From an uncultured Mobiluncus sp. (GTDB taxonomy: Bacteria; Actinomycetota; Actinomycetes; Actinomycetales; Actinomycetaceae), in assembly GCF_947087965.1 (NCBI RefSeq), contig NZ_CAMUES010000005.1, positions 124,001 to 188,000 of the forward strand: a stretch of DNA of 64,000 nucleotides. Direction: 5' to 3'. The notes below the pieces were generated by a model. The model was not told the DNA's origin, did not search any database, and saw only the letters and a list, made by a program, of their open reading frames with translations. This document shows positions 40,284 through 50,888 of this stretch, piece after piece; the stretch's first letter is position 1, and each line of letters starts with the position of its first letter. A program made the position numbers and the translations under genes.

Positions 40284-43200
40284 TCATTGTGTGCGGGACA
40301 GTTTTTCTACACTGCGACGCCGGGCACGCCACACGATAATCAGCCCATTCGCCAGCAGGAACAGTATCCAGGGTGTTAATGTTTCAACGTTGGCGCCGGT
40401 TACGGCCAGGCCACCGCCTGACCCCCCGCCGGATATCGGGGATGCTCCTTGTATGCCTGCCCCACCAAATCCGGTATCCTGCCCGTCCGCAGCCGTGTCA
40501 CTACCACTACCGTTACTGTCGCCACTGTTGTTGTCTACCTTTTCCGGGGCGGGCACTTCCGGGCTGGGGGACTGCGACGGCTGCGGTTCATCTTTTTTCA
40601 CCCCAGGCGCAGACAACACAACACACGACCCCGTACAGTTAGTAGGCACGGTCGTGTCCCCTACCCAAACAGGGCCAGACACCGGGCCGTCACTAACCCT
40701 AATACCGGTAACCGTAACAGTAGTGTCCCCTACCGGAAGGCTAACGGTTTTGGATACTGTTTTCCCGCCGGCTTGTAGAGCCTGGGTCGCCCCAGTGTCA
40801 ATACCGGTTGCCATACCGGATCCGCCACCTTCGGGTTTGGACCAGGCGGTGGCCATACCGGCCCCACCACCCATCGGAGTCTTACCTGCGACCGGCACAT
40901 TAGACATGCTCGGTTTGCCCCCACTCGTGCCCGATGCGTCACCGGCCTCTATACGTAGATTCTCCAACGGTAGAGATACATGAATGTTTGCGCCTTCTAC
41001 CGGGGTCGTGCCGTTGTTGGTGACGGTCACCTTCCAAGACAGGGTTTTACCGGACTGGGTTGGTTCGCCCGTCTTCAACACGATTTTTGCTAACGGGTCT
41101 GTAGGCTTCGGTTTTTTCGCCATCCCACAAGCCGTCACACAGTCCCCCACGGAAGATATTGTGCGTTGCCCGCCGGTTTCGACCCACGCAAAGTTTTCGG
41201 ACACATTCTTGGTTTTCACCTGCAGCTGTTTTGTGTCGCCCGCCGGCAAGGTTCCTAACGTTGCCCGGTTGCCTTCCACTGTGACCCCGCTAGTTTTTAC
41301 CCAGGTAGCGTCTTTTACCGCGTCAACCACCGTCACCCCCACTACAGGTTTGTTGCCAGTGTTGGTGACAGTCACAGTCCAAACATCCGCCCCGTCTTGG
41401 GTTTTGGTGAATGTTTTTGTGACTTTCACCGTGTCGGGTATTTTTCCGGCAGGGGTGGATGCGGACGCGCATCCTTCGTCGGTACAAGACTGTGCGTCCA
41501 CTATCCCTGGCCTGCCTTCACTGGTTTCAACATAGGCGAGGTTAGAGTCCGTGCCTTTTGTGGTGACTAGGTTGGTCACTATTTGTCCTGCCGGCAGTAG
41601 GTCTATCACCCAGGCACCGTCCACGATTTTGCCTATCCTCGGGGTGGGGGCAAACGTCGCGCCTTTCACCGTGTCTCGTATTTTTATGTCGGCTACGGGG
41701 GTGGTGTTGGTGTTGGTTACGGTCACGGTCCACACGTCGCCGCCGGTTTTGTCTTTCGACTGCCAGGTTTTAGTGACTTTCACACCCGCCGGTACACCTT
41801 TATTGTTATCTGGTTTGGGCCGCTCGGTTTTCGCGCACGCTTTAGTGCAGTCGCCCGGGTCTCGTCCCTCCCTGGTTTGGGCGTAGGCTTGGTTAGAATC
41901 TGTGCCTTTTGTGGTGACTTGTACGGTGGCTTCCCCACCAGCAGGCAGCAAGCCTATCTGCCACATGCCAGAGTCTGTATTGCCGGCCGTGGGCACACCC
42001 CAGGACGCACCCGGTATTGTGTCCACTATTTGTATATCTTTGACCGGTTCGCTGCCCGTGTTTTTGACGGTTATTTGCCACACGTCACCCGCGCTAGTGG
42101 TGTCTACAAACTTTTTCGACACCACTACACCGGCAGGTGTCGGGTCGGGTATTGTTCCGGTAGAGCATGCGGCTTCGGTTCCGCACCCGTCCGGTGGGGT
42201 AGGACGATTCCCGCCGTTAGCCCAAACGGTCACGTTGTCTTGCCCCACAGTTTTTAGCTCGACTGTTGCACTGTCCCCAGCCGGTAACCGGTCTAGCACC
42301 CATTCGTTACTACGGATTTCCCCGACCGTAGGCGTACCCCATTCGGGATCCCGTGCCCCGGTTTGGATGCGTATGTCGGTGGCTTCTTCGGGACCAGGGT
42401 TGGTGACTTTGACCTGCCACACGTCTTTCGTCCCGTCTTTACGCAACCATTTCGTAGACACGTCCACTTTTGGCACGGTCGGCGGTAAGGTCAAATCTAC
42501 TTTGAAGGAAATAATTGTGGCTTGAGCCCCGCCCGCAACATTCAGGCTACCTTCGACACGGTTCATGCCTACCGGGGCCAGCATGGCGATGGTTGCGGTG
42601 GCTTCCCCACCCGGCTGTAGTTTCTCAATACTCCAAGCCTTGTCTACCGTCTTGCCTTTACTAGCATCAACAATTTTTGCGCCTTCCATACCCGGCGTGT
42701 TAGACACGGTGGCTTTCATGTCGGCAGTAGACACACCCGTGTTTCGGATGGTTATTTTCCATTCGACAGGCTGCCCGGCTTTAGCCTTATCCCCCTTCAC
42801 CAGCGTGGTGGACGCATCAAACTTTGCCCCGTTACCCAACTTCGCCTCAGCAACATCACACTCGTCACTATCAGACGACAGGTCGTCGTTAGACACACAC
42901 GGGTCTAGTTTTTTCCCAACCTTCACCGCAACCGACACATCATCGGGGCCGGTTTGCACCTCTATTGTGGCGGTCTTCTTCTCACCCGCCCCCAGTTCGG
43001 GTATAGTCCAGCTGGTGTCGTCCCCGGTAGTACCCGCCGGAAACTTACCTTTAACCCATTTTCCGTTGCTGGTTTTTATGAGCACGTTTTTGGCCCCTGA
43101 CGCGGGTCCTTGCACGCTAACTTTCACAAGGGCTTTTTCGCCAGCTTTCGGCTCACCCTCCACGTTAGCATGCACAAGTAGTTTCCCTGCCGGGGCAACA

Positions 43201-46200
43201 TGAACAATGTCACACCGGTCATCGTCCGCGTCCAGGCCCTCGTTCGCCCTACACCCATCCAAAGTAGGCAGTAGGGTGGAGGATGCTTTCCCGCTAATAG
43301 TCCATTTCCCGGACGGGTCCTCTATAGGTGTGGCGGTCAGGGTAATAGTTTTGGTTTCGCCCCCCGCCAAGTCGCCCACGTTCCAGGTGGTGCCGTCTAT
43401 CCCGTCGAGTTTCAGGTCTTTCATGCTCTGGCTGGTGGCGAATTCGACTTTTACTCCGGTGACTGGTTTCTCGGTGGGGTTTTTTATGGTTGCTTTCCAA
43501 GTGTGGGGCTGCCCATACACAACCTCCCCACCACTGTCAGCCAGGTCAACCTGTAGTTGGGACGTGTCCTTCACTTCCGTATCCTTGCTGGCCGTCTTGG
43601 ATAGTAGCGTGGACACTCTGACCGTGTGTTTCACACCGTCTTGCAGCGACACGCCACCCTTAACCTGCGCCAGGATGTTCACGCCGGTTGTTGCCCCGGC
43701 CGCGATTTTCGGGATGGTCACAGTCTTACCATCCGCACTCACCACCACTGGGCCTTCTTCACCGTCAGGGTCAACAAACTTCGGCTGCCACAAATCCGAC
43801 CCATCCCCAGAATCCGCAGACACCACCACCACATCGTAAGCATCCCCCTCAGTCAGGTTAGACAGTTTCAGCACCCAAGTGCCTTCCTGGCCAGGAGCCG
43901 GTAGCATGTCCGGGGAAGACAAAACCGCCTGCACATCCCCAATACTTATCCGGGCGCATCCCGCTCCGCCAGGACAATCCCTACCCTGCGGGCCAGCCTG
44001 CAACCAAGTGTCGATAGGCGACTCTGCCGCCCCCTTATCCACCAGAACAGTCACCTGTTTAGACTTGCCAGCCGCTATAACACCTGGAGCCCAGGTAGAC
44101 GACGTGGCCGCCTGGGATGCGCCACCACCCGTAATATCAACCTCCGTGAACCCCTCAGCAAACACCGGGTTCCCCTTATAGGTATCTCCCATAGACAGGC
44201 CCCAGGTTAAGACAGGGGAGTCTCCGGTCCCCGTGTTGGTCACATTCAAAACAAACTTGGCCCGCTTACCGTCTTTTGTCACCCCGTCCGGCACCAGTTT
44301 CGCATCCAACCTAGAAGCATCCACCAGGTTCAAATTGAATGTGCCCACATAGAACGGGGCGTATAGGGTGACGGGGATAGTTAACGGACCGTTTTGTGCC
44401 GGAGCCGTAACAACAACCGGGCCGGCCTCTTTCTTACCAATCACGTGTTTTTTCGTACCGTCTGCGAACGTTGCCGGAGAGGTTTCGTCGATGGTGAGGT
44501 ATTCGAGACCGCTATAGTTGTTCCGGTCCGTGTTTATCGACCAGGAGGGGGCAGACAGGGAGCCGCCGCCCTCAGACCGAGGAGTTTTACGCAGAGAGAT
44601 TAAAGGGTCAGCGCAATATTTTTTCGAGAACGGTTTGTAGAAACACAGCCCGGCAATAGATGCATCCCCGGCAAGTTCCATCCCAGTCTTAGGTTTCACC
44701 TTCATGGTTCCGGTCCAGGTCTCCCCAGCGTTGATTGCCGGAACCTTCACCGTCGCAGGATAATCAAACACTTCACTATTTGGTTTATACTCACTGGCAC
44801 CCTCGACGCCGGTGGTGCCGTTGAACTCCATTCCCAAATCGAAAACGGGGGTGGACAGTTTCTTATTATTGTTGGTTAGTTTCAGTTCATAGTTCACGGC
44901 CCCGTCCGGGTCTATCGACACCGGGGCCATACTGGGCTCAATCTGGTTTATGTCGCCCGGTGCGGTCGGAACCTTCGCCACCACACAATACTTCACCCCC
45001 ACGGGACACGCCTGCCCAGCCGGCTTTTTAAACTCATGCAACGGGTTAGAGGCATAAAACACGACATCGGCTGGTTTGGTTTTATCGATTAGTTCCCCGG
45101 TCGCGACTATCTCTATCGGTTTAGTCGTACAGTTAGTACCTTCACCACGCTGAACCCAATTCTTCTCCAAAACCATGCCGCAGCCGCCGTTCTCCCAGTC
45201 GGTCTTATACACGACCCCATCGGGGGTTTTCGCCTTCACCGTTGCGCCCTGCAACAACGCCGAACTATCAGCCCTATCCAGCCTCAACACGACCTTATAT
45301 TTCCCTGACGTGTCCGTCTCAGCAGACACCACCTGCAGGGTAGGAGAAGAATCTTTCACCGTAGCGAAACATGATCCGTTAGTGCAGGTAGTAACATTGT
45401 CCCGAAGTTTCGTAGTCACGGTCACTGTGGATTCTTTTGCCGGTAGTTTCGCCCATTTAGCGATATCTATAAGGTGGGAATCCGCCCCAGAACCGAGCGG
45501 GTCGGTCATTTTGTCTTTACCGGCATCAAACAACGGGCTCTCTTTACCGTACTCTTGCCCGTCCTGTGTCACCGTATAGTCCAAGAATGTGCCCGGCATG
45601 TAGCCTTCACCGTTCGACTGATCCACCACCCTTATATGTGCCCGGTTGTAGTCCACCGTGATTTTCGGGTGAAGGTTCGTGATGGGGGCAAACTTCGACA
45701 CGAGCCCGCCAGTATGCTGTTGGCGAGGCTGTCTCACCGTGTTGGCGTTCTCGTCAAGGATACTGTTGCCGTAAACGTCATAGGTTCGGAAGCCTCCTGC
45801 CCCATACACGTAACGTTTCCCAGAAAAATCGGCCATAAACAGTCGCGGATGGTGGCCGTTGTAGGACGCTTGCACAACATGCCCGTTCAAATCTTGCGGA
45901 GCCTTATTTGTATAGGCAGTAGGCTTATAGTCCACCCTGTTCAAGGTGTTGTTCCACGAAATGTCGTCGGTGAACTTGCCCGTGTATGTGTATTGGCAGC
46001 CACCAAGCCCCGTCGCCCCGCCTACAGACAGGAACTGGCCCCCGTCTCGGCCCGTGAACGTCTTCACCACAAAATTGGTTTCCGAACTGTCGGCAAGAAA
46101 ACCAGTCCCGTCAGTATAAATACCACAAAACGACGACGCCCCCTCACTATTCACGTCATACCCAGATATTTCACGAATCGGCCTCGGAGAACTAACGTTA

Positions 46201-47528
46201 CCAAGGTTACGGCTGGAGTATCCTTTCACCGCATCAAACGAATACTCTTTACCGTTTTCCCCCACTACCCGAATCAGCCCGTTTTCGGCACCGCCCCGAA
46301 TATGCACACCACCCACCACCGGGGTGGAGCCGCCTAGTTTGCTGGTGATTTCTTCCGGGGCATGGGCAATAAAACAGCCCGTCATAAACAAACTACTAGT
46401 ACTGTGCCCACAGTGAGACACGGTATGCGGGGTAGTAAACATTTTCGACACAAAATCCTTCTTGTGGAAGCTGCCGTCGTCTTGCGCCCCCCAAATATAG
46501 GTCCTGCCCCCAATCACAGCCAAAGCAAAATTGGAAGTGAAATACAGCTGTTTAAGATTAGTCGTGTCGGGTAGTCCCGCAACAGTCCCTTCCCCAAAAA
46601 TACTGTCGTAGTAAGTTGTCTCGTCTCCGATACCGGTCAAAACAGCGCCATGATCAGTGCGACGCCTACCTTGAACGTCACGAATCTTCAACTTCCCGTC
46701 CTCGTTGACAAAATAGAACCCCGCAGTTTCGTCTATCGAAAGCTCGGTGGACTTATAGTCCTGGTTCGCGTCCAAGGGGACACCAACATACTTGAGGGCT
46801 ATCTGCCATGTCGGGTCGGCACGATGTCGATAAAAATCGGACAGAGACGCAGACTCAAACTTGTCGTTGACAATAGTGGGAGCGTTAAGGAAACTGGTTT
46901 GAATAATACGGGTAGGTTTCAGGTCGCTTGTTCCCACAATCCTACGCAGCGGGGAGGGGGTAGTGGTTGACGGTTTCAGCCCTAACGACCCAGACGTTTG
47001 ATGCCCCCACCCCCAAATCGTAGTATCGTTAGCCGCCCAAAAACCCCCGGTAGAGTTAGACGCAACATACTTAATGTTCTTATCATCAAAGAACGAGACC
47101 CACCCCCAGTCCCCATACGGGCAAACCGACGTATCGGCCTGCTTAAAATTGTTAAAGTTGAGCCCCTCAGGCTCCTCCGTATACTCTTTACTCAAACTGG
47201 TGCAATAAACAGAACCGGTAGCGTCGATACCAATGTTGCCTATCCCGGAAGCGGTCTTAAAAGTTTTCGTAGGCAAAACACTAGGAAGGGAGATGTTCGG
47301 TTCGGATATGACCGGTTCAAGTTGACGCACTGGCTTGCTGGGGTCGAGGGTGCGTTTGCCCCAAACATACCACTCCCCAGTTTGAGACATGGCACCAACA
47401 GTCCACTTGTCGGCAACCAGGCCAGCAATCTTATAACCATCCCCAGCCAACGCTGGCGGGGCAGTGACACCGAGAAGGACGAGGGCGGTAGCGATAACAG
47501 TAGCGGCGACATGTTTGGTTTTGTTCAT
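40284..47528 (-). CDS. Giant wall-anchored adhesin, 2414 aa, RCC1-like head and DUF11-like repeats
   Basis: The signal peptide (AATVIATALVLLGVTAPPALA) is followed by a region with RCC1-like blades (WYVWGKRT, TTIWGWGHQTSGSLG, TYIWGAQDDGS). Many beta domains of the DUF11/CARDB kind come next. At least four C-terminal modules (DVWQVKVTNPG, DVWQITVKNTG, DVWTVTVTNTN, DVWTVTVTNTG) match those of the 642-residue protein. It ends LAVTG, a hydrophobic helix and RARRR, an LAxTG-type sorting signal recognised by class E sortases in actinobacteria. AAGG precedes the ATG, with a CCCSCACAC box 11 nt before it. No sortase gene is in the window, so the host enzyme would be used. Confidence 0.88.
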   Translation of the reverse strand: MNKTKHVAATVIATALVLLGVTAPPALAGDGYKIAGLVADKWTVGAMSQTGEWYVWGKRTLDPSKPVRQLEPVISEPNISLPSVLPTKTFKTASGIGNIGIDATGSVYCTSLSKEYTEEPEGLNFNNFKQADTSVCPYGDWGWVSFFDDKNIKYVASNSTGGFWAANDTTIWGWGHQTSGSLGLKPSTTTPSPLRRIVGTSDLKPTRIIQTSFLNAPTIVNDKFESASLSDFYRHRADPTWQIALKYVGVPLDANQDYKSTELSIDETAGFYFVNEDGKLKIRDVQGRRRTDHGAVLTGIGDETTYYDSIFGEGTVAGLPDTTNLKQLYFTSNFALAVIGGRTYIWGAQDDGSFHKKDFVSKMFTTPHTVSHCGHSTSSLFMTGCFIAHAPEEITSKLGGSTPVVGGVHIRGGAENGLIRVVGENGKEYSFDAVKGYSSRNLGNVSSPRPIREISGYDVNSEGASSFCGIYTDGTGFLADSSETNFVVKTFTGRDGGQFLSVGGATGLGGCQYTYTGKFTDDISWNNTLNRVDYKPTAYTNKAPQDLNGHVVQASYNGHHPRLFMADFSGKRYVYGAGGFRTYDVYGNSILDENANTVRQPRQQHTGGLVSKFAPITNLHPKITVDYNRAHIRVVDQSNGEGYMPGTFLDYTVTQDGQEYGKESPLFDAGKDKMTDPLGSGADSHLIDIAKWAKLPAKESTVTVTTKLRDNVTTCTNGSCFATVKDSSPTLQVVSAETDTSGKYKVVLRLDRADSSALLQGATVKAKTPDGVVYKTDWENGGCGMVLEKNWVQRGEGTNCTTKPIEIVATGELIDKTKPADVVFYASNPLHEFKKPAGQACPVGVKYCVVAKVPTAPGDINQIEPSMAPVSIDPDGAVNYELKLTNNNKKLSTPVFDLGMEFNGTTGVEGASEYKPNSEVFDYPATVKVPAINAGETWTGTMKVKPKTGMELAGDASIAGLCFYKPFSKKYCADPLISLRKTPRSEGGGSLSAPSWSINTDRNNYSGLEYLTIDETSPATFADGTKKHVIGKKEAGPVVVTAPAQNGPLTIPVTLYAPFYVGTFNLNLVDASRLDAKLVPDGVTKDGKRAKFVLNVTNTGTGDSPVLTWGLSMGDTYKGNPVFAEGFTEVDITGGGASQAATSSTWAPGVIAAGKSKQVTVLVDKGAAESPIDTWLQAGPQGRDCPGGAGCARISIGDVQAVLSSPDMLPAPGQEGTWVLKLSNLTEGDAYDVVVVSADSGDGSDLWQPKFVDPDGEEGPVVVSADGKTVTIPKIAAGATTGVNILAQVKGGVSLQDGVKHTVRVSTLLSKTASKDTEVKDTSQLQVDLADSGGEVVYGQPHTWKATIKNPTEKPVTGVKVEFATSQSMKDLKLDGIDGTTWNVGDLAGGETKTITLTATPIEDPSGKWTISGKASSTLLPTLDGCRANEGLDADDDRCDIVHVAPAGKLLVHANVEGEPKAGEKALVKVSVQGPASGAKNVLIKTSNGKWVKGKFPAGTTGDDTSWTIPELGAGEKKTATIEVQTGPDDVSVAVKVGKKLDPCVSNDDLSSDSDECDVAEAKLGNGAKFDASTTLVKGDKAKAGQPVEWKITIRNTGVSTADMKATVSNTPGMEGAKIVDASKGKTVDKAWSIEKLQPGGEATATIAMLAPVGMNRVEGSLNVAGGAQATIISFKVDLTLPPTVPKVDVSTKWLRKDGTKDVWQVKVTNPGPEEATDIRIQTGARDPEWGTPTVGEIRSNEWVLDRLPAGDSATVELKTVGQDNVTVWANGGNRPTPPDGCGTEAACSTGTIPDPTPAGVVVSKKFVDTTSAGDVWQITVKNTGSEPVKDIQIVDTIPGASWGVPTAGNTDSGMWQIGLLPAGGEATVQVTTKGTDSNQAYAQTREGRDPGDCTKACAKTERPKPDNNKGVPAGVKVTKTWQSKDKTGGDVWTVTVTNTNTTPVADIKIRDTVKGATFAPTPRIGKIVDGAWVIDLLPAGQIVTNLVTTKGTDSNLAYVETSEGRPGIVDAQSCTDEGCASASTPAGKIPDTVKVTKTFTKTQDGADVWTVTVTNTGNKPVVGVTVVDAVKDATWVKTSGVTVEGNRATLGTLPAGDTKQLQVKTKNVSENFAWVETGGQRTISSVGDCVTACGMAKKPKPTDPLAKIVLKTGEPTQSGKTLSWKVTVTNNGTTPVEGANIHVSLPLENLRIEAGDASGTSGGKPSMSNVPVAGKTPMGGGAGMATAWSKPEGGGSGMATGIDTGATQALQAGGKTVSKTVSLPVGDTTVTVTGIRVSDGPVSGPVWVGDTTVPTNCTGSCVVLSAPGVKKDEPQPSQSPSPEVPAPEKVDNNSGDSNGSGSDTAADGQDTGFGGAGIQGASPISGGGSGGGLAVTGANVETLTPWILFLLANGLIIVWRARRRSVEKLSRTQ

Positions 47529-47539
47529 GCCTTACGGTT

Positions 47540-47548
47540 GTGTGCGGG
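47540..47548 (-). promoter_or_regulatory. CCCSCACAC box before the giant adhesin gene
   Basis: Minus-strand GTTGCCCGCACACAAC; the box ends 11 nt before ATG 47528 (short-spacing class). Confidence 0.5.
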
Positions 47549-47619
47549 CAACATCCCCCAGCAAAACAAAACTCTGCAAAAAGCCGTGTAACCTACGGTT
47601 AGGTCTTCAGCCTCAACCG

Positions 47620-49125
47620 CTAGTGAGCCGGCCGCTTTCGCCAATGTCCGCTAACCTTCACCCCGTCCTTGCGCACATATGCGTTAACCCAAACATCGGC
47701 AGGACGACCTGACACGCTGCTTGCTATTCCGTCACTAGAGACAGACAAGCTACCTGTAGCGCTGGGCTGTCCCGGAAATACCCCACTTGTGGCAATCTGC
47801 GATGACCAGTTTTCCCCCTCCTGCGTAGTGGCTTTCCCAAGAGTGAAAGATTGTTTTCCACCAATCCACGATTTCGCCCCCAGCTGCCTGAGCTTATCTA
47901 CCATACCTTTCACGTTGGAACCGGAAACAATATCTCGATGAGCCCGCAGAGAATCCGACAAGGCATCTGGCAGCGACACCATTACCCTTCTGACCTCAAC
48001 AATAACTCGATCAGGATTCAAGCCTACGGTTTTCGCGAAACGCTCCCATCTGTAAGGCGAAACATCCTCAAAACGGTTAGCGCGACCTATAGGCATCGCC
48101 AGCCTAACTGTATCTAACGGGCGAAAGTCGAGATTACCTATATAGGGAATATAGGAGGTGACATCATATGCGGGGGCAAGTTCAACCCTGCCATCTGGAT
48201 ATTCGAGGAGGGAAAAATTTTTTCCATGCGCATCAGGAGCCACTATAGCCACGTTGAAAGCCAACTGGCGCACAAATTCGAGTGCCTGATCCTCACCGGC
48301 TACGGCTTTGATGAGTTTTGCTGATGCTGTGGCATCGGGTCCTTTTTCTTGCGAATACTTGTAGGAGGGATCTATCCGTAATACTTGGCATAAATCTTCT
48401 TGGTGTATCCTCCGGATGCCAGTCTCTGTGTTTTCACGGTCGAAACGTTCGATTACGCTGACACGTACACCGCCTACAGTTTCGATAGTTTCTTTCGCCG
48501 CTCTGATACCGATGCGGTTCATGGTGTTCAAGCAGATAGTTTCGTTGATGTCAGAATCCGGGAAACTGTTTTTGATTTCAGGTTTGAGGATGTGACTGGA
48601 GGGAAATCTTCCGAAGGGCAGGGCCCATTTTCCGTCTGGCAAGCGGTGAAGGGCGGTTTTCTTTTGTGCGCCAGCCAGCGAAAATTTACCGGGAGTGTCC
48701 AGTTTTTTGCCGCTGCGGACAGCCCAGAACCCCGTCCGATGGGCTACGGCTTCCATCAGTGCTTTGAGGTCTTGCTCATCTAGCGGTACGGCCTTGCCGT
48801 CCAGGTTCGGGGTTTTCTCTTCCGGCAGAAGCTGTATCGCGCCGGGGAGGTCTTGTCCTACCGCTCCCAGCAGCGATAGCGGGTCTCGGGGGTTTACACC
48901 GTAGTCTCGCCCCCATTCCTGACGGGTGTGTTCGTTCTCTGGAAGTAGTCCCTTTAGATAGGGTAGAGCGTTCACATTTGTGTTGTCTTTCGTGATTCCC
49001 AAGGATACTGGTTGCCCGTCCCAATCGGGATCGTATTCAAATTTGGCTTTGTTTTTGTCGCGGTAAAATCTGCCAATTTTTCTTCCGTAAAGGTAGGCGT
49101 CTAGCGTGTGGTACGTGGTGCTCAT
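47620..49125 (-). CDS. hipA: HipA-like serine/threonine kinase toxin with C-terminal extension, 501 aa
   Basis: The HipA N-terminal fold (DAYLYGRKIGRFYRD) and kinase core are present. KFSLAGAQKKTAL is the P-loop-like segment, VAIVAPDAHGKNFSLL holds the catalytic Asp and Asn, and ELAPAYDVTS is the metal-binding Asp segment. HipA toxins phosphorylate aminoacyl-tRNA synthetases. The protein is about 60 residues longer than E. coli HipA; the extra tail ends WVNAYVRKDGVKVSGHWRKR. The start overlaps the antitoxin gene by 4 bp. It probably stabilises the element. Confidence 0.88.
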   Translation of the reverse strand: MSTTYHTLDAYLYGRKIGRFYRDKNKAKFEYDPDWDGQPVSLGITKDNTNVNALPYLKGLLPENEHTRQEWGRDYGVNPRDPLSLLGAVGQDLPGAIQLLPEEKTPNLDGKAVPLDEQDLKALMEAVAHRTGFWAVRSGKKLDTPGKFSLAGAQKKTALHRLPDGKWALPFGRFPSSHILKPEIKNSFPDSDINETICLNTMNRIGIRAAKETIETVGGVRVSVIERFDRENTETGIRRIHQEDLCQVLRIDPSYKYSQEKGPDATASAKLIKAVAGEDQALEFVRQLAFNVAIVAPDAHGKNFSLLEYPDGRVELAPAYDVTSYIPYIGNLDFRPLDTVRLAMPIGRANRFEDVSPYRWERFAKTVGLNPDRVIVEVRRVMVSLPDALSDSLRAHRDIVSGSNVKGMVDKLRQLGAKSWIGGKQSFTLGKATTQEGENWSSQIATSGVFPGQPSATGSLSVSSDGIASSVSGRPADVWVNAYVRKDGVKVSGHWRKRPAH

Positions 49126-49379
49126 TTGGGATTTCCTTCAAGGATGGTGGGCAACGGTACCCCTACGGCTTGCGCGGCTTTCAAAGCTGTGTCCAAGCGC
49201 ACGTTGGGGTTGCCGGCCTCGAGTCTCTTGATAGCCATACGAGATACCCCGGCTTTCTCGGCAAGGTTTTCTTGTGTGTAGTCGAATATGACGCGCCGCA
49301 TTCGGATGAGCTGACCGAATTTTTCTGGTGTGTCTACAGGCGTCTCAACAATCTCCATATCCATATCTGAATGATACAT
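49122..49379 (-). CDS. hipB: HipB-like antitoxin, 85 aa
   Basis: An XRE-type helix-turn-helix (DYTQENLAEKAGVSRMAIKR) with a short N-terminal arm. It should bind HipA and repress its own operon. There is no clear ribosome site; ATG 49379, 49364 or 49358 are all possible. Two GATACATT repeats, 49373-49380 and 49384-49391, overlap the start region and are the likely operator. Confidence 0.85.
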   Translation of the reverse strand: MYHSDMDMEIVETPVDTPEKFGQLIRMRRVIFDYTQENLAEKAGVSRMAIKRLEAGNPNVRLDTALKAAQAVGVPLPTILEGNPK

Positions 49380-49736
49380 TCACGATACATTTTTGTTAAT
49401 AGTTTTTTGCTGCGCCATGCTTCACAGGTTCACGAGATCTTGTTGGGGGTAGATGATGGCTTTTTCGATAAATTCAGGGGTGGTGCGAATCATGTCCCCA
49501 GAAGTCTTTTGATGGGGTGGGGGTGTGTGGGTTTGCCTCCGGGTAGGGGTTCCAGTTTTTTCGAGGTTGGTTTTTCGGGGCGTGTTTGGTACGAGGGTAC
49601 GGGGGTGTTTTGGGGCATTTTTGTGGGGCCATTTTTGTGGGTGTGCGGGGCTAATATTTTGGGCCGTTTTCAGTCCCCGTTTTGGGCCGGTTTTTTAAGG
49701 TGCGGGGTCAGGTTTTTGTGGGGGATTTTAAAAAAG

Positions 49737-49768
49737 TTATCCACAGGCTGTGGATAAAGTTATCCACA
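49737..49768. promoter_or_regulatory. DnaA-box cluster 1
   Basis: There are three perfect 9-mers: TTATCCACA at 49737-49745, its reverse TGTGGATAA at 49749-49757, and TTATCCACA at 49760-49768. Confidence 0.8.
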
Positions 49769-50078
49769 GGTTTAGCCGTTCAGGTTTCTTTCATAGTTGA
49801 GTGTCAGCGTATCAACTTTTATTTACGTGATGCTAAAATAATCTAAATAAGTGAATGTGCCTGTGTTCACATTAGCACAAAAATGGGGAGTCGAACAAAT
49901 GTTCGATAGCCGATTTTTGTAACACGAAACTCTCGGGGGCCGAAAATCTTAAAAAACCGATCTCAAACACGTTTCGGAAAAAATCGCCAGCCGCGTTTGT
50001 ACTGAAAAACACGAAAAACAGTGAGGTAAAACCCCAGGTCACAAAATAGTTAAGCCTGGTCAGAGGCGGTTTCAAACT

Positions 50079-50523
50079 TCCAGTACAAAATTAAACCCTA
50101 TCTGACCAGCGGTTTTGTAAATTTTGTACTGGAGCAGTACAAACCAACAAAAGGCAAAGCAGAAGTAAAGAAAAAATCAAAGACGCTGATGGGGATAGGT
50201 GAAAATGGTGTAGAGATAGTTAATTATTTATTTTAATTACAAATAGTACAAATATATTTATATATACTTAACGCGAGGAGTGGAAAAAAAATTTACTGTT
50301 TCTGGAGATGTCTCTATACAAGTTTGAGGATCAAAAAATTTTTTTTTCTGTATCTTAAGTAGTTGTAGTATTTAAAAAATTTTGTACGTTTTGTACTGGA
50401 AACGGACTTTTGGTTGATATAGCAACGAAAAGTGGGTTTGCAATTTTGTACTGGAAGTTGTACTGAAGCCAGTACAATTGCACATAATCCCAGTTCAGGG
50501 CGTGTTTAGAATTTTGTACTGGA
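50079..50523. repeat. TTTTGTACTGGA repeats (iteron-like)
   Basis: Exact copies lie at 50122-50133, 50389-50400, 50444-50455 and 50512-50523 on the plus strand and 50079-50090 on the minus strand. Partial copies such as TTTTGTAC (near 50381) lie between them. The core GTAC is palindromic. Uneven spacing is less typical of replication iterons, so a ParB- or regulator-binding role is also possible. Confidence 0.7.
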
Positions 50524-50846
50524 GACGTGCTACATTTATCAGGATTGGGGAAAAACGCTCCCACCAGGGCAAACGCAAAAACACGTGATTCCCAGGAATA
50601 ACACCCCCGCCAGCAACACAAAAACCATAGCCCAACCCCAGCACAACACCCCTCAAATCTTCACAAAAACGCCCCTTAGACGCACGACCCCCCGCACACC
50701 CCACCCCGTACACGAAACACAGGGGGCTAATGCGTAAAAAGGGGCAAAGAATGAATCCGAAAATTTTTGTTGCATTAATAAGGAAGCAAAACCCAACCTT
50801 GGAGAACCCTGGGAGAAAAGTGGGGTTGGAGGTCGTCTTAAAAAAG

Positions 50847-50888
50847 TTATCCACAGGGTTATCCACAGGAAAAAGAGAGTTATCCACA
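50847..50888 (+). promoter_or_regulatory. DnaA-box cluster 2
   Basis: There are three perfect TTATCCACA boxes in the same direction: 50847-50855, 50859-50867 and 50880-50888. Confidence 0.8.
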
